Below are positions 1 through 7,751 of a stretch of 64,000 bases of DNA, one piece after another. Position 1 is the first letter of the stretch, and each line of letters starts with the position of its first letter. Both the position numbers and the translations under genes were made by a program. The stretch is from Rhodoplanes sp. Z2-YC6860. GTDB taxonomy: Bacteria; Pseudomonadota; Alphaproteobacteria; Rhizobiales; Xanthobacteraceae. Location: assembly GCF_001579845.1 (NCBI RefSeq), contig NZ_CP007440.1, forward strand, positions 1,116,001 through 1,180,000, in the 5' to 3' direction. Under the pieces are notes generated by a model. It did not search any database. It was not told where the DNA came from and saw only the letters and a program-made list of their open reading frames with translations.

Positions 1-137
1 CTGGCATCGTTGGCGCTGCCCGCGGCCGAGTCGTTGATGATCCGCACCGGCTTGTTCGGATAGTCCGATTGCGCGTGCGCGCTTCCCGGTGCCGATATCG
101 CGACGAACAACGCAGCGGCGAGCCAACGTGCTTTCAA
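1..137 (-). CDS. Bug-family periplasmic receptor, N-terminal fragment (runs off window)
   Basis: Only the first 45 codons lie in the window. Translation from a TTG at 137 gives a classic Sec signal peptide (basic MKAR start, hydrophobic core, AHA cleavage site) followed by YPNKPVRII, which is how mature Bug receptors of tripartite tricarboxylate transport (TTT) systems begin. A strong GGAGG sits 9 nt before the TTG. It is the third gene of a minus-strand unit behind the cyclase and the deacetylase, 32 nt after the deacetylase stop, so it probably delivers or senses the substrate those enzymes act on. The ligand cannot be read from the sequence. Confidence 0.8.
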   Translation of the reverse strand, partial: MKARWLAAALFVAISAPGSAHAQSDYPNKPVRIINDSAAGSANDA

Positions 138-169
138 GGCCGATGTCCTCCCTCGATCGTATGCAGTGC

Positions 170-1060
170 TCAGTTCGGCTTCGGTACCTGCTTCACATAC
201 CAATCGTAGATCTGCTGGCCGGTCCAGTGCACCACGCCTGGGTGCTTGTTGATGTAGGCGTAGAGCTGCTCGAAATACTTGATGCGGTGCGCCTGTCCGG
301 TGACATAGGGGTGCACGCCGATTGCCAGAATCCGCGTTGATTCCTTGCTTTCCAGATACAGCCGGTCGAACGCGTCTTTGGTGCGGCCGAGCAGCACGTC
401 GGACTCGTGATGGTGCGACACCATCATGGTGATGTCGTTGATCTCGGCGCTGTAGGGGATCGACAGCACCGGGCCGTGTGCGGTTTTCACCCAGATCGGC
501 TGGTCGTCAAGCACCCAGTCGCCGAACCAGGTGAAGCCTGCTTTTGCCACGTGATCGAGCGTGTCGAACATCTGGCCGCGCCCGGGTCCGAGCCAGCCGC
601 TCGGAAACTTGCCGGTGAACTTCTGCAGGATGTCGATCGACTGCTGCATGATCTCGGGCTGGCGGTCTGCAATCTGCTGGATCGGCATCTGCACATAGGA
701 ATGCGCCATGAATTCCCAGCCGGCGTCGCGCGCCGCCGCCGTCGCCTCCGGATAGGTCTCGCAGACCCTGGCGTTGAGCGACATGGTCGGCGTGACCTTG
801 GCCTTCTTCAGTGCACGCATCAGCCGCCAGAAGCCGACCCGCATGCCGTACTCGTACCAGGTCCAGTTCGGCATATCGGGGATCGCGCTCTGGCCCTGCG
901 GCGCGATTGAAAGCTGCCGCGCCATCGGCCGGGTGATCTCCCACTCCTCGATGTTGACCACCGACCACACGATCATGCGGCCCTTGCCGGGAAGCTTCAG
1001 CGGCGGGCGCGTGAACGGCGATGAATAGGAAAAGCGGTCGCGCGGATAAGTGGTCAACAT
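170..1060 (-). CDS. PuuE-like polysaccharide deacetylase family protein
   Basis: This is a 296-aa protein of the NodB-homology/PuuE group, whose characterised members hydrolyse cyclic or linear C-N bonds (cofactor-independent allantoinase) rather than chitin. Visible family blocks are PNWTWYEYGMRVG (65-77), SLNARVCETYP (94-104), the metal/substrate block AHSYVQMP (119-126), GWLGPG (155-160) and the C-terminal GVHPYVTGQAHRIKY (248-262). No signal peptide is present, so it is cytosolic. I start it at ATG 1060, but GGGAGGAC lies almost against that codon, and the next codon, TTG 1057, has better spacing. It follows the cyclase by 20 nt and precedes a Bug receptor, so the three look cotranscribed. 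A paralogue lies at 15380-16273. A role in opening a cyclic amide or imide is inferred. Confidence 0.88.
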   Translation of the reverse strand: MLTTYPRDRFSYSSPFTRPPLKLPGKGRMIVWSVVNIEEWEITRPMARQLSIAPQGQSAIPDMPNWTWYEYGMRVGFWRLMRALKKAKVTPTMSLNARVCETYPEATAAARDAGWEFMAHSYVQMPIQQIADRQPEIMQQSIDILQKFTGKFPSGWLGPGRGQMFDTLDHVAKAGFTWFGDWVLDDQPIWVKTAHGPVLSIPYSAEINDITMMVSHHHESDVLLGRTKDAFDRLYLESKESTRILAIGVHPYVTGQAHRIKYFEQLYAYINKHPGVVHWTGQQIYDWYVKQVPKPN

Positions 1061-1080
1061 GTCCTCCCGAATGATTTCGT

Positions 1081-1869
1081 TCAATTGTCCAGGATGGCCA
1101 CGGCCCGTGTCCAGCCGGCCGATCCGCCTTTCACCTTCACCGGAAAGCACGCAATCGTGAATCCCGACGCCGGCAGTGCTTCGAGGTTGTGCAGCTTTTC
1201 CAGATGGCAGTAGCCGATGTCGCGGCCGGCCTTGTGGCCTTCCCAGATGATCTTCGGATCGTGGTCCTTCGCGTAGCGCTTCGCCGTGAAGCTGAACGGC
1301 GCGTCCCAGCTCCAGCCGTCGATCCCGGTGACGCGGACGCCGCGTTCGGTGAGATAGAGCGTCGCCTCGCGCCCCATGCCGCAGCCGGAATCGACATAGT
1401 CCGGCTGTCCGTATTTTGCGCCGGCGCTGGTGTTGACCAGCACGATCTCGAGCGGCTTGAGCGTGTGACCGATGCGTTTGAGCTCGGTCTCGACGTCGTT
1501 CGCGGTCGCGACGTAGCCATCGGGAAAACGCCGGAAGTCGAGCTTCACGCCGGGCTGGAAGCACCATTCCAGCGGGATCTGATCGATGGTCGCAGCAGGC
1601 TTCGGCGCGCCCAGCGCGTGGTCCATGGTCGGATGGAAGTGATACGGCGCGTCGAGATGCGTGCCGTTGTGCGTGGTGATGTCGACCTTCTCCAGCGCCC
1701 AGCCCGCGCCGTCGGGCAGATCGCTCTTCTGCAGGCCTGGGAAGAACGATGCGATACGCTCGAAAGTCTGGTCGTGGCGCAAGTACTGGATTTTCGGCAG
1801 CGCCAGCGGCGGATCGCTGGCAACGTCGCTCTCCAGTGGAATTGAGATGTCGACGAAGCGGCGCGGCAT
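1081..1869 (-). CDS. Cyclase family protein (kynurenine formamidase-like metal hydrolase)
   Basis: This 262-aa cytosolic protein belongs to the cyclase/KynB family of Zn- or Mn-dependent amidohydrolases. The hallmark HxGTHxDxP motif is intact: H67, G69-T70-H71, D73 and P75, followed by YHFHP. Family members hydrolyse N-formylkynurenine, isatin or cyclic imides, and this member's substrate is unknown. It is the first gene of a minus-strand unit with a PuuE-like deacetylase and a Bug receptor, and it is divergent from a second Bug receptor. The start at 1869 is chosen because the family's MPRRFVDIS-type N-terminus begins there. Its Shine-Dalgarno is weak. A second cyclase of the same family lies at 25919-26764. 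Confidence 0.88.
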   Translation of the reverse strand: MPRRFVDISIPLESDVASDPPLALPKIQYLRHDQTFERIASFFPGLQKSDLPDGAGWALEKVDITTHNGTHLDAPYHFHPTMDHALGAPKPAATIDQIPLEWCFQPGVKLDFRRFPDGYVATANDVETELKRIGHTLKPLEIVLVNTSAGAKYGQPDYVDSGCGMGREATLYLTERGVRVTGIDGWSWDAPFSFTAKRYAKDHDPKIIWEGHKAGRDIGYCHLEKLHNLEALPASGFTIACFPVKVKGGSAGWTRAVAILDN

Positions 1870-1924
1870 GGCGAGATCCCGGCGTTGAGACAGGCGGCAT
1901 TGACGAGGATAGACCGCGCGCCTA

Positions 1925-1938
1925 GCGTTTTGAAACGC
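1925..1938. promoter_or_regulatory. Perfect inverted repeat in a divergent intergenic region
   Basis: GCGTTT-TG-AAACGC is a perfect 14-bp palindrome midway between the divergent cyclase operon and the Bug receptor gene. Its position suits an operator for a regulator controlling both directions. No regulator gene is adjacent, so its identity is unknown. Confidence 0.4.
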
Positions 1939-1969
1939 GTCAAAAGAATGCGGCTCAGGAGGTATGCGC

Positions 1970-2926
1970 ATGGTTGCAAGGATCGGGGTGGGGTTGGCGC
2001 TTGCAATCGCGCTCTGCACGGGCGCAACCGCGCAGCAGAAATATCCCTCGCGCAACATCGATCTCATCATCCCATTTGCAGTCGGCGGCGGTGTCGACCT
2101 GATCGGCCGCGCGATCGGCGCATCGCTTGGGGAGCAGCTCGGGCAATCGGTGGTCACCGTCAATCGTGACGGCGCGGCCGGCACGCTCGGCTTCACCCAG
2201 CTCGCTGGCGCCGCGCCCGATGGCCACACCCTGGCGTTCAGCCCTTCGACGCCGATCGCCAATGCGCCTTATCTCGTGAAAGGCGTGCGCTACACGGCGG
2301 ATTCGTTCGAATACATCTGCCAAGTGTTCGAGAATGTGTTCGCCATCGCGGTCGGACCCAATTCGAAATTCAAGACCGCGAAGGACCTGCTCGACGCCGC
2401 GAAGAGCAAGCCTGACGGTCTCACCTTCGGGCACGCCGGAATCGGCTCCATTCCGCATCTGTCGGTCGAGAACCTCGCCGATGCCCTGAAGTTCAAGGTT
2501 CAGCACCTGCCGTTCCGCGGCGACGGCGCGATGCTGCCGGTGCTGATCAAGGGCGACATCGATTTCGGCGCGATGGCCGTTTCCTCGATCCGCGGCAATG
2601 ATGCCATCCGGCCGCTGGTGATCTTCGCCGACAAGCGTCATCCGGCTTATCCGGACGTGCCGACCGCCAAGGAGCTGGGTGTCGCAACCTCGGTGCCGCC
2701 GGGCCACAACGGCGTGTTCGCGCCCAAGGGCCTGCCCGGCAATGTAAAGTCGGCGCTCGAGCAGGGCTGCGCCAATGCGGTGAAGAGCGAGGCGGTGCTG
2801 CGCGTCATCGGCAACACCGGGCAGAGCATCACCTATCTCAATAGCGCGCAGTTCGAGGCGCAGACGCGCGCCGACTACACGTTCAAGGGCGAGCTGATCA
2901 AGCGGCTCGGGCTCGCGTCGCAGTAG
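1970..2926 (+). CDS. Bug-family tripartite tricarboxylate transporter receptor
   Basis: A 318-aa secreted receptor. The signal peptide ends near TGATAQ and is followed by YPSRNIDLIIPFAVGGGVD, the ligand-loop region typical of Bug proteins (aromatic residue after cleavage, PFxxGGxxD). The C-terminal half has the usual PDVPTAKELG block. ATG 1970 is preferred over ATG 1964 because AGGAGG at 1957-1962 is 7 nt from the former and touches the latter. Bug proteins capture carboxylates for TctAB permeases or act as sensors. No TctA or TctB gene is in the window, so this is an orphan receptor. Its stop codon abuts the stop of the convergent amidase. Confidence 0.93.
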   Translation: MVARIGVGLALAIALCTGATAQQKYPSRNIDLIIPFAVGGGVDLIGRAIGASLGEQLGQSVVTVNRDGAAGTLGFTQLAGAAPDGHTLAFSPSTPIANAPYLVKGVRYTADSFEYICQVFENVFAIAVGPNSKFKTAKDLLDAAKSKPDGLTFGHAGIGSIPHLSVENLADALKFKVQHLPFRGDGAMLPVLIKGDIDFGAMAVSSIRGNDAIRPLVIFADKRHPAYPDVPTAKELGVATSVPPGHNGVFAPKGLPGNVKSALEQGCANAVKSEAVLRVIGNTGQSITYLNSAQFEAQTRADYTFKGELIKRLGLASQ

Positions 2927-4360
2927 CTATTCGGCGGCGGTGCGCGCGGGCTGCGGCAGCCGTGGCTGACTCTTCGGGTCGGCGCCGATGCAGGTGCCGG
3001 CCGCCTCGCAATAGACCTGCGCGATGCGCATGATCACCGGCTCGTCGAAGGCGCGGCCGGCGATCTGCATGGCGAGCGGCAAGCCGCTCGCCGCAAAGCC
3101 GGTCGGCACCGAGATCGCCGGCGTTCCGGTGACGTTGAACACGAGACGCGCCTGTTGGTCGTAGGTCTTGGCGATGGTTGCCGGATCGTCGATCCGGCAG
3201 GGCAGCAGCAGGCTCGACAGCGTGATCACCGCGTCAAGACCGCGCATCGCCTCTGCGAACTCGCGGCACAATGCGGCGCGAAGCTGCTGCGCCTTGATGT
3301 ATTTTGCCGCCGACATGAAAGCGCCCGCGATGATGCGGTTGCGGGTCAGCGACGCGAAGTCCTCCGGCCGCGTCTGGATGTCGCGTTCGTGGATCGCATA
3401 GGCCTCGGCGTTGTGGATGGTGCGGTTGCAGTCGGTCCAGAGCGGCAGCGGCGACAGACGAATGGGTTGCACGGTCGCGCCGAGCTTGCGCAGCAGTTCG
3501 GTGGCCTGCTCGATGCCGCGCACCTGCTCGGGATCGGCCGGCGCATCCTCCGTGTAGAAGTGCTCGATCAGCCCGATGCGGAGCCCCTTCACGCCGGACT
3601 TCAGGTCCTTCAGCGTGTCGGCGGCGGCGCGGGTGGTGCTGGTCGGATCGGCCGGGTCGTGGCCCGCGATGGTGTGGAAGAGGATCGCATTGTCCTCGAC
3701 CGTTCGGGTCATCGGCCCGACATGATCGAGCGAGTGCGTCAGCGGGAACACGCCGTTGAGGCTGACCGCACCATAGGTCGGTTTGAGGCCAACGATGCCG
3801 CAGCAGGTCGCGGGATTGCGCACCGAGCCGCCGGTGTCGGTGCCGAGCGCGGCCGGCGCAAGGCCCGCGGCGAGCGCCGCGCCGGAGCCGCTCGACGAGC
3901 CGCCGGGATGGTGGTCGCGATTCCAGGGGTTGCGCGCCGGCGGCCATGGCAGGTCGAAGGCTGGCCCTCCGGTCGCGAATTCGTGCAGCGCGAGCTTGCC
4001 GAGCAGCACGGCGCCGGCATCGTTGAGTTTCTTGACGACGAAAGCATCCGAAGCGGCGCGATGATCTTTGCGGATTTTCGAATGGCAGGTGGTCGCCATG
4101 CCTTCGATGTCGAAGATGTCCTTCGCGGCATACGGCACGCCGTGCATCGGCCCGCGGATCCGGCCCTTGGCGATCTCGGCCTCGGCGGCTTTGGCCTGGG
4201 CGAGCGCCTTGTCGGCGGTCACCGTGAGATAAGCATTGGTGTGCGAGTCGATCGCCGCAATCCGGTCGAGCAGCGCCCGTGTCCATTCGACCGGCGAGAG
4301 TTTCTTCGCACGCAGCAGCGCCGCGCCATCCGCGGCCGTGAGATAAGCCAGATCACTCAT
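2927..4360 (-). CDS. Amidase signature enzyme (AtzE/GatA-like)
   Basis: A 477-aa amidase-signature hydrolase. The Ser-cisSer-Lys triad is readable: K80 in PYAAKDIFD, cis-Ser S155 in GGSSSGSG, and the nucleophile S179 in GTDTGGSVRNPA, with the 24-residue S-to-S spacing typical of the family. Length is normal. It hydrolyses an amide or urea-type bond, with the substrate unknown. A 67-aa protein resembling AtzG, the small partner of the amidase AtzE, is encoded 26 nt upstream, and a Rieske oxygenase precedes that, all on the minus strand. This context suggests deamidation of an aromatic or heterocyclic substrate or product rather than tRNA amidation, since no gatB or gatC is adjacent. Confidence 0.93.
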   Translation of the reverse strand: MSDLAYLTAADGAALLRAKKLSPVEWTRALLDRIAAIDSHTNAYLTVTADKALAQAKAAEAEIAKGRIRGPMHGVPYAAKDIFDIEGMATTCHSKIRKDHRAASDAFVVKKLNDAGAVLLGKLALHEFATGGPAFDLPWPPARNPWNRDHHPGGSSSGSGAALAAGLAPAALGTDTGGSVRNPATCCGIVGLKPTYGAVSLNGVFPLTHSLDHVGPMTRTVEDNAILFHTIAGHDPADPTSTTRAAADTLKDLKSGVKGLRIGLIEHFYTEDAPADPEQVRGIEQATELLRKLGATVQPIRLSPLPLWTDCNRTIHNAEAYAIHERDIQTRPEDFASLTRNRIIAGAFMSAAKYIKAQQLRAALCREFAEAMRGLDAVITLSSLLLPCRIDDPATIAKTYDQQARLVFNVTGTPAISVPTGFAASGLPLAMQIAGRAFDEPVIMRIAQVYCEAAGTCIGADPKSQPRLPQPARTAAE

Positions 4361-4386
4361 GGCAACGCCCCCTCGACACGCGCGGA

Positions 4387-4590
4387 CTATTTCTCGCCTT
4401 CGAAAGCCCCGGGATTGAACACCGGCGCCGGCGAGGCGGTCGGCATGTGGCCCTTGGGCGGATCGCCGATCGGCTTCAGGCCGCGCTCGACCGCGTTCTT
4501 CACGCCCTCTGGGAAGAGCTTCAGCGCCTTGCCCAGGCCTGCCTGTTCGGCAAGGAGCCGCACTGTCTCTGAAACCTCCGGCGCGCTCAT
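4387..4590 (-). CDS. Small AtzG-like partner protein of the adjacent amidase (putative)
   Basis: A 67-aa protein with no signal peptide: a helical first half (about residues 4-38), then a Pro-rich tail ending APVFNPGAFEGEK. Size, position directly upstream of an amidase, and a tail of the form F-x-P-x-x-F recall AtzG (DUF4089), which wraps an extended tail around the amidase AtzE. That similarity is from memory and weak at sequence level, so the role is inferred. The gene lies 13 nt after the Rieske oxygenase and 26 nt before the amidase, so all three are probably cotranscribed. Confidence 0.65.
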   Translation of the reverse strand: MSAPEVSETVRLLAEQAGLGKALKLFPEGVKNAVERGLKPIGDPPKGHMPTASPAPVFNPGAFEGEK

Positions 4591-4603
4591 TGGACGGCTC
4601 CCG

Positions 4604-5890
4604 TCAGCTGACGACGCGCAGCGGCGTGGGCGCCGGCTTGTGCGCCTCGAAGATCCCGATCACGTCCTCGGCGATTGGCGAATAGGCCATGTGGGTGCGC
4701 ATGATCCAGCTGCGCACGCCTTCGCTGTTGTGATGCTTCTTGCGTTCGTTCGGCAGATCGATGCGCTGGTTCTTTTCTGCGTCGCGGAACGTAAACATCG
4801 GGTCGAGGCCTTCCTCGACCTTCTTGATCTCGCGGCGCAGCACGCGGCGATAAAGCGCGATGCCGTTGTCGGAGGCGCCGAGATTTTCCTGGGTGCGGTC
4901 GACGACCTGGCCTTGCGTGACCCACACCGCCATGTCCTGGCCGTCGATGTTGTCCATGATGAACTGGCCGTCCGCGCCGTAGAGCGGCATCTCGTAGACG
5001 TGGACCTTGTCGAGCAGCTCTGGCGCGACCTGCTCGCCTTTCGGCGGCACGAAGGCCGTGAACCAGAGGTGCATGGTGTGGCCGTCGTCGACCGGCACGC
5101 GGATCTGGAACGCGTAATACCGCGACGCCTCGTCGCCGTTGCCGACCGAAAGAATATTCGGGAACACCACCGGATGGCCGATGCGCCAGTCGTCGGAGTC
5201 CTCCGAATGACCGGCGAGCAGGCGGTGCTTGGTGATGCCGTGTTCGAACTCGCGGAACGCGATCTTCTCGTGCCGCGTGCTGATTGCGACCTTGTGGCCC
5301 TTGCCCTGCTGTTCCTTGATGAACTCATAGGTGTGGCCATGGAGCCATTCGGTGTGAATGGGGTCCATGGAGTTTTCCATGATCTGCAGCCAGTTCACCG
5401 GAAGGATGGTGCGGCCGAGCATGCGAATGGTGCCTTCGGCAACGAAGCCGTCGATGCGCGGAAGCAGCGGTTTCGCCTCGGCCGGGCCCATGTAGGCCCA
5501 ATAGAGGCCGCCCATCTCCTCGACCGAATAGGCCGGCGTTTTGATCTTGTGGCGGAACGAGCTCTTTTCCGGCTCGTTCGGCTGGCTGAGGCACTGGCCG
5601 CTGTGGCCGAACTCCCAGCCGTGGTAGGGACAACGGATGCCGTCCTCCGTCGGGATACCGAGCGCCAGCGAAGCGCGCCGGTGCGGGCAGGCCTCGGTGA
5701 TGAGCCCCATGCGGCCCTGCTTGTCGCGGAACAGCACCAGGTCTTCGCCGAGCAGGCGGACGCGCCGGGTCCATTTGCCTTCGAGCTCGGAGACCGCCGC
5801 GATCGGGTGCCAGTAGCGCCGCATCAACTCGCCGCACGGCGTACCGGGGCCGATCCGCGTGAGCAACTCGTTTTGCACGGCTGTGAGCAT
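4604..5890 (-). CDS. Rieske aromatic-ring oxygenase, phthalate 4,5-dioxygenase-like
   Basis: A 428-aa oxygenase component. The N-terminal Rieske [2Fe-2S] centre is complete (C68-x-H70, C87-xx-H90 in CPYHGW). The mononuclear iron site is in MENSMDPIHTEWLHGHTY (N173, D176, H179, H184). The N-terminal block NELLTRIGPGTP resembles phthalate 4,5-dioxygenase (Pht3/OphA2) and related monooxygenases. Such enzymes need a separate ferredoxin reductase, and none is adjacent. AGGAGA lies before the ATG. It leads a minus-strand unit with the AtzG-like protein and the amidase, and is divergent from a Gfo/Idh dehydrogenase, the family to which the phthalate dihydrodiol dehydrogenase Pht4 belongs. The substrate is unproven. 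Confidence 0.92.
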   Translation of the reverse strand: MLTAVQNELLTRIGPGTPCGELMRRYWHPIAAVSELEGKWTRRVRLLGEDLVLFRDKQGRMGLITEACPHRRASLALGIPTEDGIRCPYHGWEFGHSGQCLSQPNEPEKSSFRHKIKTPAYSVEEMGGLYWAYMGPAEAKPLLPRIDGFVAEGTIRMLGRTILPVNWLQIMENSMDPIHTEWLHGHTYEFIKEQQGKGHKVAISTRHEKIAFREFEHGITKHRLLAGHSEDSDDWRIGHPVVFPNILSVGNGDEASRYYAFQIRVPVDDGHTMHLWFTAFVPPKGEQVAPELLDKVHVYEMPLYGADGQFIMDNIDGQDMAVWVTQGQVVDRTQENLGASDNGIALYRRVLRREIKKVEEGLDPMFTFRDAEKNQRIDLPNERKKHHNSEGVRSWIMRTHMAYSPIAEDVIGIFEAHKPAPTPLRVVS

Positions 5891-5967
5891 CGCGACTTCT
5901 CCTGCTTCGCGGGCATAGTTTACTCTCGTGCAGGCGGAGTCGCCAGCAAAGGGTTAGCATCACTCGT

Positions 5968-7128
5968 ATGACTGAGAAAATCCGTATTGGAATTGCCGGG
6001 ATGGGGGCTGCGGCCCGCGCCTTTCTGCCGCCGCTTCGCGATCACGCCGAATTCGAACTGGTGGCTTTCGCCGAGCCGGTCGCGGAAACGCGGGAAACTG
6101 TTACCGCCGAAACCGGAGCCGCGGGTTTTGCCGACCTGCCGTCGATGCTGGGTCAGGCGAGCATCGACGCGGTCTATATCGCGACGCCGACTGAGCTTCA
6201 TGCCGGGCATGCCAACCTGGTCTTTGCAGCGGGCAAGCACGTGCTGACCGAAAAGCCGATGGCGATCCGGCTTGAGGACGCGCAAGCGATGGTCGCGGCC
6301 GCGGAACGCGCAGGCGTCAAGCTCGTGGTCGGCCATGCTCATGGCTTCGACCGGCCGATCCAGGCGATACGTGAGATCGTCACAAGCGGCCGGCTCGGTC
6401 GGGTGCGCATGATCCACACCTGGAACTTCACCGATTGGATGTACCGGCCGCGGCGGCCCGACGAGCTCGAGATCGCGCTCGGCGGCGGCGTGACGTTCCG
6501 CCAAGGCTCGCATCAGTTCGACATCATCCGGCTCTTGGGCGGCGGACTGGTGAAGAGCATCCGCGCCAGCACATTCGATTGGGATCCGAATCGCCGCTCG
6601 ATCGGCGCGCACACGGTGTTCATGCAGTTCGCCGACGGGATAACGGCGACTGCGGTCTACAACGGCTACGGCTATTTCTCGACCATGGAGCTGATTTCGG
6701 ACGTCGCCGAATGGGGCTTCACCGAGCCGGTCGAGAAACGGCCGCCGGTGAAGCGAACATTTGGCGATACATCGGCCGCCGACGAACTCGAGGCCAAGCG
6801 CAGGCGCGCCAAGGATGCGATCCCGACCAGCGCGCCGCACCAGCCGCATTTCGGTCTGACCGTGGTGAGCTGCGAGCGCGGCGACATCCGGCAATCACCC
6901 GACGGTCTTTACATCTATTCGGAGCGGGGTCGCGAGGAGATCGCGGTGCCGAACGACAAGAGTCCGCGCGATCTGGTGCTCGACGAATTCGCCGCGGCAA
7001 TCGCCGGGCGCGCGCAGCCGGTGCATGACGGGCGCTGGGGGCTCGCCAATCTCGAACTGTGTCTTGCTGCGATTGAATCGTCGAAACGCGGCGAGGAAAT
7101 TCAATTGAAACACCAAGTCTCTGCTTAG
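5968..7128 (+). CDS. Gfo/Idh/MocA family oxidoreductase (Pht4-like)
   Basis: A 386-aa NAD(P)-dependent dehydrogenase. The Rossmann start IRIGIAGMGAAARA lies near the N-terminus, ATPTELHAGHA follows, and the family's catalytic EKP is in LTEKPMAI. The C-terminal half carries the usual sheet domain (GGGVTFRQGSHQFD). The family includes Pht4, which oxidises the cis-dihydrodiol made by phthalate 4,5-dioxygenase. With a Pht3-like Rieske oxygenase 77 nt away on the opposite strand, a dihydrodiol dehydrogenase role is plausible but inferred. The divergent intergenic region presumably holds both promoters. Confidence 0.9.
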   Translation: MTEKIRIGIAGMGAAARAFLPPLRDHAEFELVAFAEPVAETRETVTAETGAAGFADLPSMLGQASIDAVYIATPTELHAGHANLVFAAGKHVLTEKPMAIRLEDAQAMVAAAERAGVKLVVGHAHGFDRPIQAIREIVTSGRLGRVRMIHTWNFTDWMYRPRRPDELEIALGGGVTFRQGSHQFDIIRLLGGGLVKSIRASTFDWDPNRRSIGAHTVFMQFADGITATAVYNGYGYFSTMELISDVAEWGFTEPVEKRPPVKRTFGDTSAADELEAKRRRAKDAIPTSAPHQPHFGLTVVSCERGDIRQSPDGLYIYSERGREEIAVPNDKSPRDLVLDEFAAAIAGRAQPVHDGRWGLANLELCLAAIESSKRGEEIQLKHQVSA

Positions 7129-7157
7129 ATGTCGCGACTGTCACAACATAAAAACTG

Positions 7158-7229
7158 TCATCACCGGGCCGTCGCCATAAGCGCGTTTACGCGCGTCTTT
7201 GACGCGCTATGGCGGCGAGACCCGGTGAT
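7158..7229. repeat. Long imperfect palindromic repeat (REP-like)
   Basis: GTCATCACCGGG at 7158-7169 pairs with CCCGGTGAT at 7221-7229. Inside it, CGCCATA pairs with TATGGCG, and AGCGCGT pairs with ACGCGCT. The whole folds as one long hairpin downstream of the dehydrogenase stop. I recall this repeat type in Bradyrhizobium-like genomes. It may also stall transcription. Confidence 0.65.
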
Positions 7230-7263
7230 CTCGATGAGGAAGGCACAGTGCTCACCTCGCCAA

Positions 7264-7290
7264 GATCGCCGGGTCAAGCCCGGCGATGAC
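7264..7290. repeat. REP element, GCCGGGTCAAGCCCGGC family
   Basis: GATCGCCGGG-TCAAG-CCCGGCGATGAC is a near-perfect palindrome. The same core recurs at about 23721, 27228 and 38878, always between genes. Confidence 0.75.
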
Positions 7291-7312
7291 AGCGGAGTAA
7301 GAGGATAAATCT

Positions 7313-7663
7313 GTGCAACCAATTAAACTCGATCCTTCAACCACGACACTCAATGTTTCGATCGACGGAGGCGTCGCGGAACTGTCCGCCGGCGATGTCG
7401 ACGCGCTGATCCGCGATCTCGCGGCTGCGCGTGCGAAGATGACGCCGATCCATTCCGCAGAGCCGCCGGACGATCCTGAAAAGCTCCACCATAGCGACAA
7501 CCTGCTTTGGTCCGTAAAAGCCGCGCCGCAGAAGTCGGCTATTCAGTTTGCGACGCAACATCCTGGGCTTGGCTGGATGTCGATGTGGCTGTCGCGAGCA
7601 CAGGTGGAGGATTTGCAGACCAGCTTCGAATTTGAGTTGGTGAAACTGCCGCAGGCCCGCTGA
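7313..7663 (+). CDS. Conserved-type hypothetical protein, 116 aa
   Basis: I do not recognise the family. Translation starts at GTG 7313, preceded by AGAGGAT at about 6 nt. The 116-aa product has no signal peptide and no membrane segment. It contains a mid-region HHSDNLLWSVK and a C-terminal block WMSMWLSRAQVEDL with several tryptophans. Coding-type third-position GC and a good ribosome site support a real gene. It sits alone between repeats, 88 nt upstream of the Fe-S protein. Confidence 0.6.
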   Translation: MQPIKLDPSTTTLNVSIDGGVAELSAGDVDALIRDLAAARAKMTPIHSAEPPDDPEKLHHSDNLLWSVKAAPQKSAIQFATQHPGLGWMSMWLSRAQVEDLQTSFEFELVKLPQAR

Positions 7664-7751
7664 GGGGGATGCGAAACCGCAACGCTGCCCGGCAAGAAAA
7701 GACCGCAGGCGGGGCTCATATCGGGCTGATTTTTGAGCTATTCTAAGGCCC

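Noticed and set aside
1061-1900. N-terminal extension of the deacetylase frame up to 1900
   Set aside because: The added residues are the out-of-frame reading of the cyclase gene; the family N-terminus and a ribosome site lie at about 1060.
3155-5971. 938-codon open frame on the plus strand
   Set aside because: It lies antisense to the amidase, the small protein and the Rieske gene, all of which have clear motifs. The translation is Arg/Asp/Val-rich with no domain; it is a GC-driven shadow.
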